Positions 22,985 through 33,889 of a stretch of 64,000 bases of DNA are shown here, one piece after another. The stretch is from contig NC_080171.1 of the NCBI RefSeq assembly GCF_950295315.1, positions 116,927,064 through 116,991,063 on the forward strand, written 5' to 3'. Made by a program: the position numbers and the translations under genes. A model generated the notes under the pieces. The model searched no databases, was not told the DNA's origin, and worked only from the letters and a program-made list of their open reading frames with translations. Origin of the DNA: Erinaceus europaeus (lineage: Eukaryota; Chordata; Mammalia; Eulipotyphla; Erinaceidae). How positions within the stretch are numbered: position 1 is the first letter of the stretch; each line of letters starts with the position of its first letter.

Positions 22985-23183
22985 TAAAAAAATAAAGTAT
23001 CATCTACACTTTCTCAAAACATGAAAATACTTAGGTGTAAATCTAACAAACATACTGATAAAAGAAATGTAAATTAACTGAGAGGCATACCATGTTCATA
23101 GATTGGAAGACTCAGGACTCAACATAGTAAAGATATAATCTCTCCTGATATTGATATACAGGCTTAATGTAGTTCCGTCAAAA
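22985..23183 (+). mobile_element. Old L1 ORF2 fragment
   Basis: Diverged L1 ORF2: translation gives KYLGVNLT and IPCS-IGRLRTQ-like segments matching the region after the RT active site. Several stops. The SINE at 23,184 follows directly. Confidence 0.65.
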
Positions 23184-23345
23184 ATTTTTTTTAATTATTT
23201 TTTTCTACCACCAGGGTTGTCACTTAGGTTTGGTGCCTGCACTATGATTTCTCCACTCCTATGTGGTGTAGCAGGGGCTTAAACTTAGATCACATACATG
23301 GCAAAGCAAGCACCCTCCCAGGTGAGCTCTCTTGTGCCCCCCCCA
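23184..23345 (-). mobile_element. Old SINE (type 4-like)
   Basis: Antisense: ctaccaccagggttgtcact, ggtgcctgcactatgatttc, gtagcaggggcttaaactta, and a head ending ctcttgtgcccccc. Confidence 0.6.
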
Positions 23346-24564
23346 TCTTTCTATTTTTTAAGACAAAAGGTAAAAGTTAATTTTACATGGGTTCCACTAG
23401 AAGAAAAAAAAAAATCTGGTATCATAGAGGGAAAATGTTGTCTATCAACTTTGAGTAACTAATGGGAAGTGGTATTAGTTAAGAGAAATTATACTTTAGT
23501 CTGATCTTCTTTTTTATTTACTAATAGAGAAAATAAATGACTCTTAAGAGAATTTTTTTTTTTTAATACATCTTTCCCATATTTGGGAGCTGTTCTCTTC
23601 CCTGATCTAGCTTCCTTGCCCTTTTTCCAGTCATGACATCTTGTCATTATATTTAAAGATGCTATATTTCAGGAGGTTCTGATTGAGTTAGCCAATTAGT
23701 CAGACATCACAGAGATAACAAAGTGAAAATCAAAATTATCTGATACCTCAGGAGCACACACTTTTAATTACTTGCTTTTGCTCAAGTGTTTCACTATTCT
23801 TGCTGGTGACACTGATGAATGGCCCAGTTAGGAACCTTCACAAAGGCATGAGGTGCTTAGGTAATAAAACAAAATTCTTTGGCAGAGATGAGGTTGTTTC
23901 TACTGCCCTTTTCTTGCTTACTAAAGGCCAACATTCTACTTTAGAGAGATCGATATTCCTGAACTGCAAACATTTTAGAAGCCAAAAGGAAATGGATCCT
24001 TGTCAAGGTTAAATATTAACCCTTTCTGCTAGGGGAGATGAAAGCTGCCTCTCCCTGTACAACTTAATTTTGCCTTGTTGTGAAAATAAAACAAAAAACA
24101 AGAGATAATCTTCCAGCAGCCCATGAAGAGTTAACTTTAAAGTATTAGTATTCAAAGTGCTCCCCCTCTTCTGACAGAAAACATTTAAGCTGGGTCTGAG
24201 ACTTCTGAGAACCCTCTGTCAGTTGGGAATAATTGCTGAGACCTTGGTAAATTAACTCTTGTCCTTAATTTTCAAGACGTCCAGCTTGTGATCATCTCCT
24301 CAGACAGGGCTTCTTCAGCTCCTGACAGGAGTTGACCTTGCTGGTGTATATTTTCAGTGCTATCTAGTTCCCTCTTTTTCTAGGCAGGTCTTTTTTGTTG
24401 TTGTTGTTGTTTGTTTGTGTTTTATTGTTATTATTTGCTTGATTTTCTGTCTCTTCTGCTAAACTGTAAACTCCATGAACACACAGATTGGGGGAATGTT
24501 GAAAGAAATGCTGGTTAGTTTGTGTTTTGAAGACAGAAGGAAGCCTAGTTTTATCAACACATAG
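23346..24564. other. Mostly unassigned; short L1 3' UTR piece
   Basis: 23,580-23,650 (gggagctgttctcttccctg ... ttttccagtcatgacatc) resembles L1 3' UTR near 27,280. The rest shows no family I recognise. A (GTT)n-rich stretch is at 24,390-24,440. Confidence 0.45.
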
Positions 24565-24725
24565 AATAGCAGCCAGCAGGGTAGCTCACTTGGATTATTT
24601 ATTCTGTCACTTGCAGTGCCCAGGTTCAAGCCCAGGCTCTACTATAAAGGAAATATCACTGCTGTAGTGCCTTTCTTTCTGTCTCACCAGCTTTGTCTCT
24701 GTCTTTCTATCTGAAAAAATTGGCC
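24565..24725 (+). mobile_element. Old SINE (type 4-like)
   Basis: agccagcagggtagctcact, gtgcccaggttcaagccca, then a CT-rich tail. Confidence 0.6.
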
Positions 24726-24787
24726 TGGAACAATGAAGTCCTAGTGACAACTTTGAGAATAAATAATAAAATAAAATAAAACAAAAA

Positions 24788-24998
24788 AGAGCCAGGTGGT
24801 GGGTCATCTGGCTAAGTGGACATATTACAATGCTCATGGACCTGGGTTCAAGCCCCTGGTCCCCACCTGTAGGGGGAAAGTTTCATGAGTGGTGAAGCAG
24901 GGCTGCAGGTGTCTCTATCTCTTTCCCTCTCTATCTCCCCCTCCCTTCTCAATTTCTCTCTGTCTCTACTCAATAATAAAAAATAAAATAAAATAAAT
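24788..24998 (+). mobile_element. SINE type 2
   Basis: gagccaggtggtgggtcatc head, ctgggttcaagcccctggtc B box, gtgaagcagggctgcaggtg body, CT-rich stretch and an AATAAA-rich tail. Confidence 0.9.
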
Positions 24999-24999
24999 G

Positions 25000-25368
25000 A
25001 TGACCAAATAAAGTATTTTAAAAAGAGAGAAAGTAAGCAACTATATTTTAAATTTCAACCACCAAATAGCAAATAGTTCACAATAACTTTCTCTAACTCA
25101 TGAAATATTCCTTTAAAATAGTCAATAAACAAAAATATGAGTTTTGAAAAAAATAGATTTCTCTAAGGCTAGGATAAAGATAATTATAATGCTTCAAATC
25201 TCTAGGATTTAGTTAATATTCTTGGCCTTTATAATGCCATTCGAAGACATTGGGTTCTGTAGTTTTTCCTTTCTTTATCATTCATTACATTCCAAACATT
25301 TGAGTCCTACAACCTACGTGGGGCAACTCAAAAATGAGTCTCCTCAGTGTTTTGAAGAAAAAAAATAA
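25000..25368. other. Unassigned AT-rich sequence
   Basis: No recognised element. Confidence 0.4.
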
Positions 25369-25369
25369 A

Positions 25370-25500
25370 AAAGTGGAAAAAATGGAAAATGGCTGCTAGG
25401 AGCTGTGGATTTGTAGTGCCACACTCAGTCCTGGTAGCCATAACACCAGAGGAAAGAGGGGAAAGGGGAGAGAAGAGAGAGAGAGAAGAGAGAAGATTAA
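25370..25500 (+). mobile_element. SINE long-form 3' module fragment plus GA run
   Basis: aatggctgctaggagctgtg and gtggatttgtagtgccacac are the diverged extra 3' module without a SINE head. A (GA)-rich run follows at 25,440-25,495. Confidence 0.55.
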
Positions 25501-25647
25501 ATAGCATGCATAGATTACATAGATTAGTAATGAGTAGTTTACTTTAGCAATAACATCATGTCTGGCTTTACCTGAGAGACGATTAGAATAACTAATTCTC
25601 AATACATTAATTAACAATCCCCCCAACAAAAGAGGTAAGAAATGATA

Positions 25648-25785
25648 GGTGGACTTCCAGAGGCATGTCTATGGACTAGCAACGACTGTGTTTTGCTCTC
25701 CCTGATCAATAGGAAAAGCAATGAAAATCACCTGAAAACTCATTCAAATATGACCAGAATCTCTTTAGAAACTCACCAGCCACAG
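25648..25785 (+). mobile_element. L1 5' UTR start (interrupted)
   Basis: gtggacttccagaggcatgt, ctctccctgatcaataggaa and acctgaaaactcattcaaat match the 5' end of the L1 at 32,193. Continuity breaks at 25,785 where an L1 3' end is inserted. Confidence 0.75.
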
Positions 25786-26293
25786 GCTCTTTGGAATATA
25801 GCTAAAATATGCCTACTAGCTATCTACAAAATGGAGGACCCTCCAACTCTTCATCTGCACTACTCCAGCCTTTAGGTTCATGATTAGTCAACAACTTGTT
25901 TGGCTTTATATGTTAACTCTCTTTTCAGCCACCAGGTTCCAGATGCTACCATGATGCCAACCAGACTTCCCTGGACAGAAAACCCTACCAGTGTGTCCTG
26001 GAGCTCCACTTCCCCAGAACCCACCCCACTAGAGAAAGAGAGAGACAGGCTGGGAGTATGGATCGACCTGTCAATACCCATGTTCAGTGGGGAAGCAATT
26101 ACAGAAGCCAGACCTTCCACCTTCTGCATCCCACAATGACCCTGGGTCCATACTCCCAGAGGGATAAAGAATAGGAAAGCTATTAGGGGAGAGGATGAGA
26201 TACGGAGTTCTGGTGGTGGGAATTGTGTGGAGTTGTACCCCTCTTATCCTATGGTTTTGTCAGTGTTTCCATTTTTATAAAAAAATAAAAACA
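25786..26293 (+). mobile_element. 5'-truncated L1 3' UTR inserted in L1 5' UTR
   Basis: 508 bp of terminal L1 3' UTR, from ctttggaatatagctaaaat through gttctggtggtgggaattg to an A-rich tail. Flanks aaactcaccagccacag (25769-25785) and aaactcactacaccacaag (26294-26312) are an imperfect ~17-19-bp TSD. Confidence 0.8.
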
Positions 26294-26450
26294 AAACTCA
26301 CTACACCACAAGTGAATACAAATACGTGTGGCCTGAGGACAGAAAGGGGCTGAGGGAGAGATTCCTGGTACTAAAAGGTCATACTCAGGAAGGGTCAGTC
26401 TGTGAATTTGGCATCTAAGGTCCAAGTTAAAGAAACAACTGTTTAAAAAG
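26294..26450 (+). mobile_element. L1 5' UTR continuation (one tandem-type unit)
   Basis: tacgtgtggcctgaggacag, gagattcctggtactaaaag and gtccaagttaaagaaacaac match both tandem units at 32,333-32,690. Confidence 0.7.
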
Positions 26451-26689
26451 AACTGATAGCCCAGGATTATGATCAATGTAGAGAGAATGGCCACACACTG
26501 TATGCAGATGAACACAGTAGCCTGCAAAGTCTGATGTCATTCTCTGTGAGTTTTCTACAGTGGCGTGAAGGCACGCATATGGAGAAATGGAGGGAAGTGA
26601 GGATGGTACCATATCTAAGGGAAATGGTTAAGACTTGTGATTCAGAATGTTGACTCTGAAGATAAAATATTATTCCTAATATAAAGCAT
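26451..26689. other. Unassigned sequence
   Basis: No clear family; a 61-codon frame on the minus strand is not convincing. Confidence 0.35.
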
Positions 26690-27640
26690 ATTCTAGCCAG
26701 ACCTCACAAATCAAACACTGGTTTAGACACAATAAATGACACTCAGTGTTGTATAACAACTGGGAGGAAGTCTGAGCTGGTCAGGTAAAAAGGGTCAAGA
26801 AAGGCTGGAAAAGGGTAAGAGACCGGCTCACTTGATGATGGCCTTCTTGTCACTACCAGGCCTCTCCATCCCCCGGGGCCCTACTCAGGGAATCCTTGGA
26901 TCCTCTCATAGATTCAACAGGGCTCTTTAAGACCTCTTGCAGACCTCTCTCTCCACCATCACTGGTTACTTCTATCAGGAATAAACCATCTTGTGAGACT
27001 TTTCAGGATTGTACCCTCACTATGAACTAAAAATTTAATGACCACACCACTGTCTGAAGGCAGGCTGGATCATCCTACCCTTCCACTCATGGAAGAAATG
27101 AGTTCTGAAATGAGTACAGCCTAGAATGTTCTCAGCTGTGACCATAGTTTGAGAACACAGACTGACTGGGACTCGGAGGTTATACAGGCTCCTGTGCAAA
27201 ATATGAATAGATATGGGCCTCTGATCAGATCTATTTTGTAAATAGTTAATTGTATTTATATATTTTTTTCAAGTTTGGGAGCTACTCTGTGCCCTGATCC
27301 AGCTTTCTAGTCTTGTTCTCAACTCTGATCCCATTGTCCCAGGCATTATTTTTAGTCCACCTGTAGGTTAGCTACCAAACTCCAGCAAAAAGTATCACAG
27401 TTCTGAATGCCTAGGAACATAGCTAACATAGGCTTCCTAGGGTCTGTCCTCCCTAAATCCCTATCCTTACCTGTTTCACCCCTACTTTCTGGCTCCTGTT
27501 CTTAAACACTTAGTCCTGCTTTTTATCTCACTGCATGTCAGCCATCATGTTGTGAGCTACTATGACTCCATCCTGACTTCCCTGGGCAGATGACCTCACC
27601 AATGTGTCCTGGAACCTCACCTCTTCAGAGCCCTATCCCA
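26690..27640 (+). mobile_element. L1 3' UTR, internal portion (diverged)
   Basis: Sense L1 3' UTR. ggcctctccatcccccgggg, acaggctcctgtgcaaaata and gggagctactctgtgccctg parallel the reverse complement of 55,165-55,720. tgacttccctgggcagatga then parallels the terminal block. It ends before the poly(A) region. The left edge is uncertain. Confidence 0.6.
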
Positions 27641-27879
27641 TCTGACATCATATTAAATAATTAAATTTAGTTTCCATGCAAGTAGAGAACATGTTGGAGA
27701 AGGCCATAATAGGAGCTAACTTGAAGGTATTGCATGCTTTCCCAAGAAGAGATGAGGAGAGCTTCTATTATGGGGAGGAAGTGGAGAAAGGTAAGTGGGA
27801 GTATTAAAGGTAATTTTTGGAGGAAGAATTGAGAAGGATATGAAAGTTGAATGACTAATGATATTTATTTTTTAAACCT

Positions 27880-28033
27880 TTTAAAATTATTATTATTATT
27901 ATTATTATTTTAGTTTTTACCAGAGCACTGCTCAGCTCTGGCTTATGGTGGTGAAGGCGATTGAACCTGGGGATTTTGGAGCCTAAGGCATAAGTGTCTC
28001 TTTGCATAACCATTATGCTATCTACCCCTTCCC
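27880..28033 (-). mobile_element. SINE type 4 with (ATT)n tail
   Basis: Antisense: (ATT)n at 27,884-27,910, ccagagcactgctcagctct, gcttatggtggtgaaggcga, gcataaccattatgctatct. Confidence 0.85.
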
Positions 28034-28039
28034 CTAATG

Positions 28040-28454
28040 ATGTTATTTACCAGAAGATAGAGATCTGGGGAAAGAGATAGTGGGAACAAAAACGGGACTC
28101 TATTTCAGATGCATAATGTTTGATGGTACGGCTCCACACCAAAATACAGTACTAAGTAAGCGGGTGACCTGAAAGTGAACCAAGAAGAAACTGGAAAACA
28201 AATAGAGAAAAGTTTCTCCATAGCAGGAGCTATTGGCATGAGGACCAAAAGGTTTGGGTTTTATGACCGCATACAAGAACAAGAGTTTGGGTACGTCTGT
28301 GAACGGAGGCTAATGAATGCATAGATCTGAGACCTTAGTGAATACTGGATTTCTTTCTTTCTCTCTCTCTTTTTTAATACCATGCCACTCAGTAAAATAT
28401 GACTTGGTATAGGGGGATAATGAGTAAATTTGTGGATTTCAGACAGTGTTCTGG
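28040..28454. other. Unassigned sequence
   Basis: No recognised element. Confidence 0.4.

Positions 28455-28456
<2 letters not shown>

Positions 28457-28502
<46 letters not shown>
28457..28502. repeat. (CA)n microsatellite
   Basis: About 23 CA units. Confidence 0.95.
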
Positions 28503-28506
<4 letters not shown>

Positions 28507-28697
28507 ATATATTCTTACCTGAGCATCTTTAAATATAAGTCAATACTAACGTGGTTTATGGTTTGAATAAAAATTGCTTGTTTGATCCAATAAGTCATAA
28601 ATCACACAATTAATATTTAAACATAGTTTGTGGACTTACAAATCCAGGAAAGGTCAGGTTCTTTTTATCAACAAATTCTTCTGCATAAGTGAATTCT

Positions 28698-29400
28698 TTT
28701 TTTTAATTTATTTTAATTTATTTATAAAAAGGAAACACTGACAAAACCATAGGATAAGAGGGGTACAACTCCACACAATTCCCACCACCAGAACTCTGTA
28801 TCCCATCCCCTCTCCCAATAGCTTTCCTATTCTTTAACCCTCTGGGAGTATGGACCCAAGGTCATTGTGGGGTGCAGAAGGTGGAAGGTCTGGCTTCTGT
28901 AAATTGCTTCCCTGCTGAACATGGGCATTGACAGGCCGATCCATATTCCCAGCCTGTCTCTCTCTTTCCCTAGTGGGGCAGGGTTCTGGGAAATCGGAGC
29001 TCCAGGACACATTGGTGGGGATGTCTGTCCAGGGAAGTCTGGTCGGCATCATGCTAGCATCTGGAACCTGGTGGCTGAAAAGAGAGTTAACATATAAAGC
29101 CAAACAGGTTGTTGACTAATCATGAACCTTAAGGCTGGAGTAGTGCAGATGAAGAGTTGGGGGGATCTCTGTTTTGTAGATAGCTTAGGCATATTTTAGT
29201 TATATTCCAAAGGGCCTGTGACTATACTAGTTTTTTTTTTTCTTCCCTGAGCCTGAAATCTGATATGCAGGTGGATCCAAGTTATTTTCTGGGGAGATGA
29301 TGTCATGGCTGGAAAAAGGACCAGAAAGCTGGATCAGGGAAGAGAGTAGCTCCCACATATGGGAAAGGGGTATAAATATTGTTGACTGTAAACCCCATTG
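28698..29400 (-). mobile_element. L1 copy G, terminal 3' UTR
   Basis: Antisense, from a T/A-rich tail through cccaccaccagaactctgta and caggttgttgactaatcatg to ggtataaatattgttgactg. It overlaps 55,097-55,250 and so links this 3' block to the L1 at 55,097. GTGAATTCT at 28689-28697 and 29623-29631 is the likely TSD. The SINE at 29,402 lies inside it, at the 5' end. Confidence 0.85.
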
Positions 29401-29401
29401 A

Positions 29402-29620
29402 TTTTTTTATTTTTTAAATTATCTTTATTTATTGGATAAAGACAGCCAGGAATAGAGAGGGTAGTGGGAGACAAAGAGGGAGAGAGAAAGAGAAATGCCT
29501 GCAGTACTGTTTCACCATCTGCAAATCTTTCCCCCTGCAGATGGGGACACGGGCTTGAACTTGCATCCCCGCACACTTAACATGCACACTCAACCAGATG
29601 TGCCACTACCGGGTCCCCAT
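29402..29620 (-). mobile_element. SINE type 2
   Basis: Antisense: ttatttattggataaagaca, gcctgcagtactgtttcacc, ctgcagatggggacacgggc, head ending ccactaccgggtcccc. It lies inside the TSD of L1 copy G. Confidence 0.85.
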
Positions 29621-29631
29621 GTGTGAATTCT

Positions 29632-30604
29632 AAACTCTGCATGAAAGACATTTTAAATACAAATGTCAGAAACCATTGATAAAGAAAGAAATGATAGGAC
29701 ACTAGAAAGTTTTAAATGCACTGGGTTAGAGCGACTTTCATATGACCTTTATCCTGAAGAAAAATTCCAGTTCACACATTGTGAGGTTAGCTAGATTCAA
29801 GTAGAAAAACACCATTGTTTTCTTGGGATGAGGTATCAAAAGATAGAGTTCAGGGCTTCCAGAGAGACTGGGATGAGTAAAATCCTGAAAAGGAGGGAGA
29901 TACAAAGAGAAGATCCAACACAGCTCACTTATACTTGCTTGTGCATAACTGTGCAGTAAGAGAATTCAAAAACTTAGGTGAAAGCAATTAAATCAAGTAA
30001 AAAAAAAAAGATCTCATCAGGGATTTTAACAATTTCCACAAGAGACGCAGAAATTAAAAATATAAATCTCATTAAGTTATAAAGACCTGGACTTCCCATT
30101 AAAATAACAGAGGGACCATATGGAAAAAAACAACAACTGTGTGAATAATTTCTAAAGGAAAATCTGAAAAATCGACACCCCAGTGGATATAAAATGCTGC
30201 ATCTGCATGTTATAAAGTGATGCATTTTAAATTAAATTTTATGCCAAAGTAAAAGAAAGCATTACCCAGAGTGGAATGATGGAATCCAGAGCCTTAATAT
30301 GCATCACCTATAATTCATTATACAGTGTAAAATTAATACAAATGGGAATTATTCAGAAAGATGTCATAAACTGTCTATAGAAAAGTAGTCACAAATGCTA
30401 GAAACAGAATACCGAATTCTCCCAGATGTTAGAATCAACAAAGTATGGGAGCACAAATTCAAGGCAACGATGTTTATAATGAGTGAGTAGTTACTATTTC
30501 CCAAGGGTGAGGGCATGGCAGTAATGCAAAAGGACAAATGAAATAGAAAAATAAAGTGGGTATTAAATGTGAAAATAAAAAAGTGGAGGTCTTAGTAAAT
30601 TAGA
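29632..30604. other. Unassigned AT-rich sequence
   Basis: About 1 kb, purine-rich on the plus strand. It could be very old L1, but I cannot place it. Confidence 0.4.
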
Positions 30605-30735
30605 AATGGTTAAAGAGGAAACAGCGATATCGCAGCAGAAAGGGTCCCTGCTCTGCTATGCATATGAACCAGCTTAGAGCCCCCAACTTCATGGTACTTT
30701 GGGAAGGTGTGATGCTGTGGGCTCTCTCCCTTTTT
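30605..30735 (+). mobile_element. Old SINE (type 4-like), target of the next element
   Basis: gaaacagcgatatcgcagca, ctctgctatgcatatgaacc and gaaggtgtgatgctgtgggc, ending in a CT-rich region split by the SINE at 30,751. It resumes after 31,064. Confidence 0.6.
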
Positions 30736-30750
30736 GTCTTATCTTTTTCT

Positions 30751-31063
30751 TTCTTTCTTTCTTTCTTTTTTTTTTTTTTTCCTCCAGGGTTATTGCTGGG
30801 ACTTGGTGCCTGCACCATGAATCCACTGCTCCTGGAGGCTGTTTTTTTTCCTTTTGTTGCCCTTGTTTTATCTTTGTTGTGGTTATTATTGTTTTTGTTA
30901 TTGATATCGTTGTTGGATAGGACTGAGAGAAATGGAGTGGAAGACAGAGAGGGAGAGAGAAAGACAGACACCTGCAGAGCTGCTTCACAGCCTGTGAAGC
31001 GACTCCCCTGCAGGTGGGGAGCCCAGGGCTCGAACTGGGATCCTTAAGCCAGTCCTTGCGCTT
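30751..31063 (-). mobile_element. SINE type 1, long form, 15-bp TSD
   Basis: Antisense: (CTTT)n and T-run, then the extra module (ctccagggttattgctggga ... atccactgctcctggagg), (GTT)n-like tail, body and B box region. It is 5'-truncated at gtccttgcgctt. TSD GTCTTATCTTTTTCT at 30736-30750 and 31064-31078. Confidence 0.95.
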
Positions 31064-31234
31064 GTCTTATCTTTTTCTGTCTTTAGAGAAAAGTGAGCAT
31101 TGAGCAGAGAAACCCCAGGACTGATCAGAGAGAGAGACAGAGAGAGAAAGGTGGCAGAACACTCGTGATGTCTATTTCAGAAAACCTTTGAAGACTTGAG
31201 CTCATTGGCAAGGAAAATAAATATAAAAACAAAC

Positions 31235-31480
31235 CAATGGAATTACATTAGTTTTAAAGTCTTCTTCACAGAAAAGGAAACTTTTACCAATACAAAAAAA
31301 AACAAAAAAAAAAAAAACAAAAAATAAACATCCTTCCAAATGGTGGACACAGGGCTAATAACCAAGTTATATAATGAAATCACAAAACTCATTAACAAAA
31401 ATGATATAGGAATATTCCAAAAAAAGATATTAAGAATGTTGTGATATTTGCAAATTAAACAATAAAACATTTTTAAATAA
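31235..31480 (+). mobile_element. Old L1 ORF2 fragment
   Basis: ccaatggaattacattagtt and cttcacagaaaaggaaactt correspond to the WDYIKLKSFCTAKET-type segment of ORF2; gtggacacagggctaataac follows. Highly diverged, no open frame. Confidence 0.6.
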
Positions 31481-32190
31481 TTCACTGGTCAAGAAAGAAG
31501 TCTATATAAATTATAATACAGTTTCAACTTAGTATCTATGAAAGTACAGCTATGAGATATAGATATAGAATATTAGGTTCATTTACTGCCTTACTGTTTT
31601 TATGTAAAAAAAGGAAAACTACCTAAACACACTGATATGAACTTATACCTTAAAAGTTAGAAAAATAGAGTGTATTAAACTGAAGGAGATTTCTAATACT
31701 AAGAGTAAAGCCTTCAGTGTCCAAGACATGGAAGGGAAAATAAGGGAATTCTATGACAACTTTATCAACATAGCCATATTTCTTGAAATATGACAGATAT
31801 AGACAATTAGATATAGAACTGAAGAAGAAACAAACCCTGAATTGTCCTCTTTTGTAGTACTGAATCTTCTCAAACTGTAATCTTCTGAATAAGATGACTT
31901 TGTTAATAAATGCTATCAAATATTTAAGAAAGAATACTAATGTATCAAAACTCTTGCATATAAAGAAGGGGAATCAACTGGTCTCAGTTTATTTTACAAA
32001 GCCATTATATCTTCAAATCTATTAAATAACATTCAATTCAGTTTATTTAGGAACCTAATTGACTTTATTAAAAAAAATTAATGGATTGGTACACTCCCAT
32101 TTCAGATAGCAAGGATTTGTATGAAATGGAAGCTTTTACAGTAAGCAAAGAAGGTGGGAAAAAAAAAACTGTTAACAACAACAACAAAAA
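31481..32190 (+). other. Possible very old L1; otherwise unassigned
   Basis: 31,900-31,960 (tgctatcaaatatttaagaaagaat) vaguely resembles the ORF2 pre-RT region. Evidence is weak. Confidence 0.3.
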
Positions 32191-32332
32191 TGAGGAGGAC
32201 TTCTGGAGGTGTGACTATGGAGTAGTTGCAGCTGCCTTTTGCTCTCCCCAGTCAATTAGGAAAAGCATGGAAAACCTCCTGAAAACTCAACAAAATATGA
32301 CCAGGATCATCTATTCAGAAACTCAGCAAGCC

Positions 32333-32690
32333 ACAGGTGAGTACAGACACATGTAGCTTGTGGACAAGAAGGGGGTGCTCAGGACTGAAAGGAGATACTG
32401 TGGGACAGCTGGCACCAGACTGGAAGTTTGGCAGCTGAGGTGGACCACTTCTGGGTTTGAGTTAAAGAAATGACTGTTAAAAAAAAAAAGAAGAAGAAAA
32501 GAAAAAAAGAAAATCATCTAAGCCACAGATGACAGACACATGTGGCCTATGGATGGAAAGGGGGTGAAGAAGAGATTCCCAGGACTAAAAGCTGGTGCTC
32601 AGAGATGGCAAGCACCAAATCAGATCTGCACCACTCTGGGTCTGAGTTTTAGCAACAGAAAAACTGTTTAAAATGAAAAAAAAAAAATCA
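32333..32690 (+). repeat. Two tandem ~175-bp units in the L1 5' UTR
   Basis: Unit 1 begins gccacaggtgagtacagaca and unit 2 begins gccacagatgacagacacat. Both carry a cacatgt(a/g)gc block, a 'gctcaggac' or 'aggactaaaa' block, tgggtttgag / tgggtctgag, and end in an A-run. One further unit occurs at 26,294-26,450. This resembles monomeric L1 promoters of rodents in layout only. Confidence 0.65.
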
Positions 32691-32987
32691 CTGAAAAACT
32701 CACCGATTTACAACTGTGACTTCTCAAGTTTCCATTGCTATGCCCCACAGAGGCTGGAACAGCACCAAGGAGACCCTATATTGACACCAAGGTCACAGAA
32801 CTGGCCCAGTGACTCAGGATAAAAATCTCCCCTCCCCCAAGATATATAAACAGGGAAATCAGACACCTTAGCCACAGCACCTCCTGCTGGCACAACAAAA
32901 ATTCACACTAAATGAGGAAACAAATACACAGACCACAATGACAGTTTGAAACCCCCAGTGACTAGACAGACACAAATCTAGAAAAAA

Positions 32988-33386
32988 ATGATGGAGCTAG
33001 AGTTCAGAAAACTAATTATGAAATCAACTCAAGACACTAAACTAAATATAAAAATAGAATCCAGAAAGATGATGCAAAAGATTAATGACAGCAAGAGTTG
33101 GCTCTTTGAAAGGATAAATAAAAGAGATAAACCACTGTCTAGACTCATAAAAAGAAAAACAGAGAAAGCTATGAAGATAAAAACAATCAGGAAAGAGAGA
33201 GATGAAATTACAACTGGAGATGGGGAGATACAAAGAATCAAATGTGAATATTATGAACATCTCTATGGAAATAAACTGGAAAACCTAGAAGAGATAGTTG
33301 CATTTCTAGAATCGTACCGCATGCCAAGTCTAACCCAAGAAGAAGTGGACAGCTCAGACAAACCAATTACTAGTTTAGAAATGTAA
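32988..33386 (+). pseudogene. Fused L1 ORF1/ORF2 remnant, 132 codons
   Basis: The first ~30 codons (MMELEFRKLIMKSTQ) resemble the ORF1 coiled coil. From SKSWLFERINKRDKPLSRL onward it is the ORF2 segment between endonuclease and RT, including EYYEHLYGNKLENLEEI. The frame ends at a stop next to the TSD of the 33,388 insertion. ORF1 and ORF2 are normally separate, so this is a deletion product rather than a functional gene. Confidence 0.75.
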
Positions 33387-33387
33387 T

Positions 33388-33519
33388 AATCTGTCACAGG
33401 TCCATGAAAAATGATGAATGAAATAGTGGGGGTTGTATTGTTAAATGGGGATCTGAGGAATGTTATGCATGTAAAAAAAATTAAAAAAAGAAGTAGAAAC
33501 GCAAAAAAAAAAAAAAAAA
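33388..33519 (+). mobile_element. Unidentified 132-bp retroposed insert with poly(A)
   Basis: It interrupts L1 ORF2, ends in a 17-nt A-run, and is flanked by AGAAATGTAAT at 33377-33387 and 33520-33530. The 3' poly(A) and 11-bp TSD are hallmarks of L1-driven retroposition. The body (gtgggggttgtattgttaaa, ctgaggaatgttatgcatgt) matches no other element in this window. Confidence 0.8.
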
Positions 33520-33889
33520 AGAAATGTAATCTGCCACCAAAAATCTACCCAAGAATAAAAGCCCAGGCACACACGGTTTTACTAACGAATTCTATAAGAC
33601 TTTCACAGAAGAACTAACAGCTATTCTCCTCAAGCTAGTCCAGAAAAATCAAAGAAGGGCAAACACTATCAAACACATACTATGAGGCAAACATCACTTT
33701 GTCCCCCCAAACAAAGAGACTCTAACAGAAAAAGAATAGAGCTATATCCCTGATGAACATTGCTTTCTATGTGCTAGATATGTCAGCTCTGTGGATCACG
33801 TGATAAAGTCAATCAGATTTATACATTTACTTGGATGAATTATGTTTTTTAACATTAGTAATAAAAGATTACTTCCTGAAACTGATAAA

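Larger units (their letters stand above)
32193..33757 (+). mobile_element. L1 copy H: 5' UTR with tandem units, rearranged body
   Basis: A near-complete L1 5' end (32,193-32,985) is followed directly by an ORF1 coiled-coil scrap and then ORF2 pre-RT sequence. Most of ORF1 and the endonuclease are therefore missing. ORF2-like sequence (NKSPGTHGFTNEFYKTF) continues after a 132-bp insertion at 33,388-33,519 and fades near aatagagctatatccctgatg (33,757). Confidence 0.75.

Noticed and set aside
25648..26293. A retrotransposed, spliced L1 joining 5' UTR to 3' UTR
   Set aside because: The imperfect flanking duplication (25769-25785 and 26294-26312) and resumption of the 5' UTR after the A-rich tail show an ordinary insertion.
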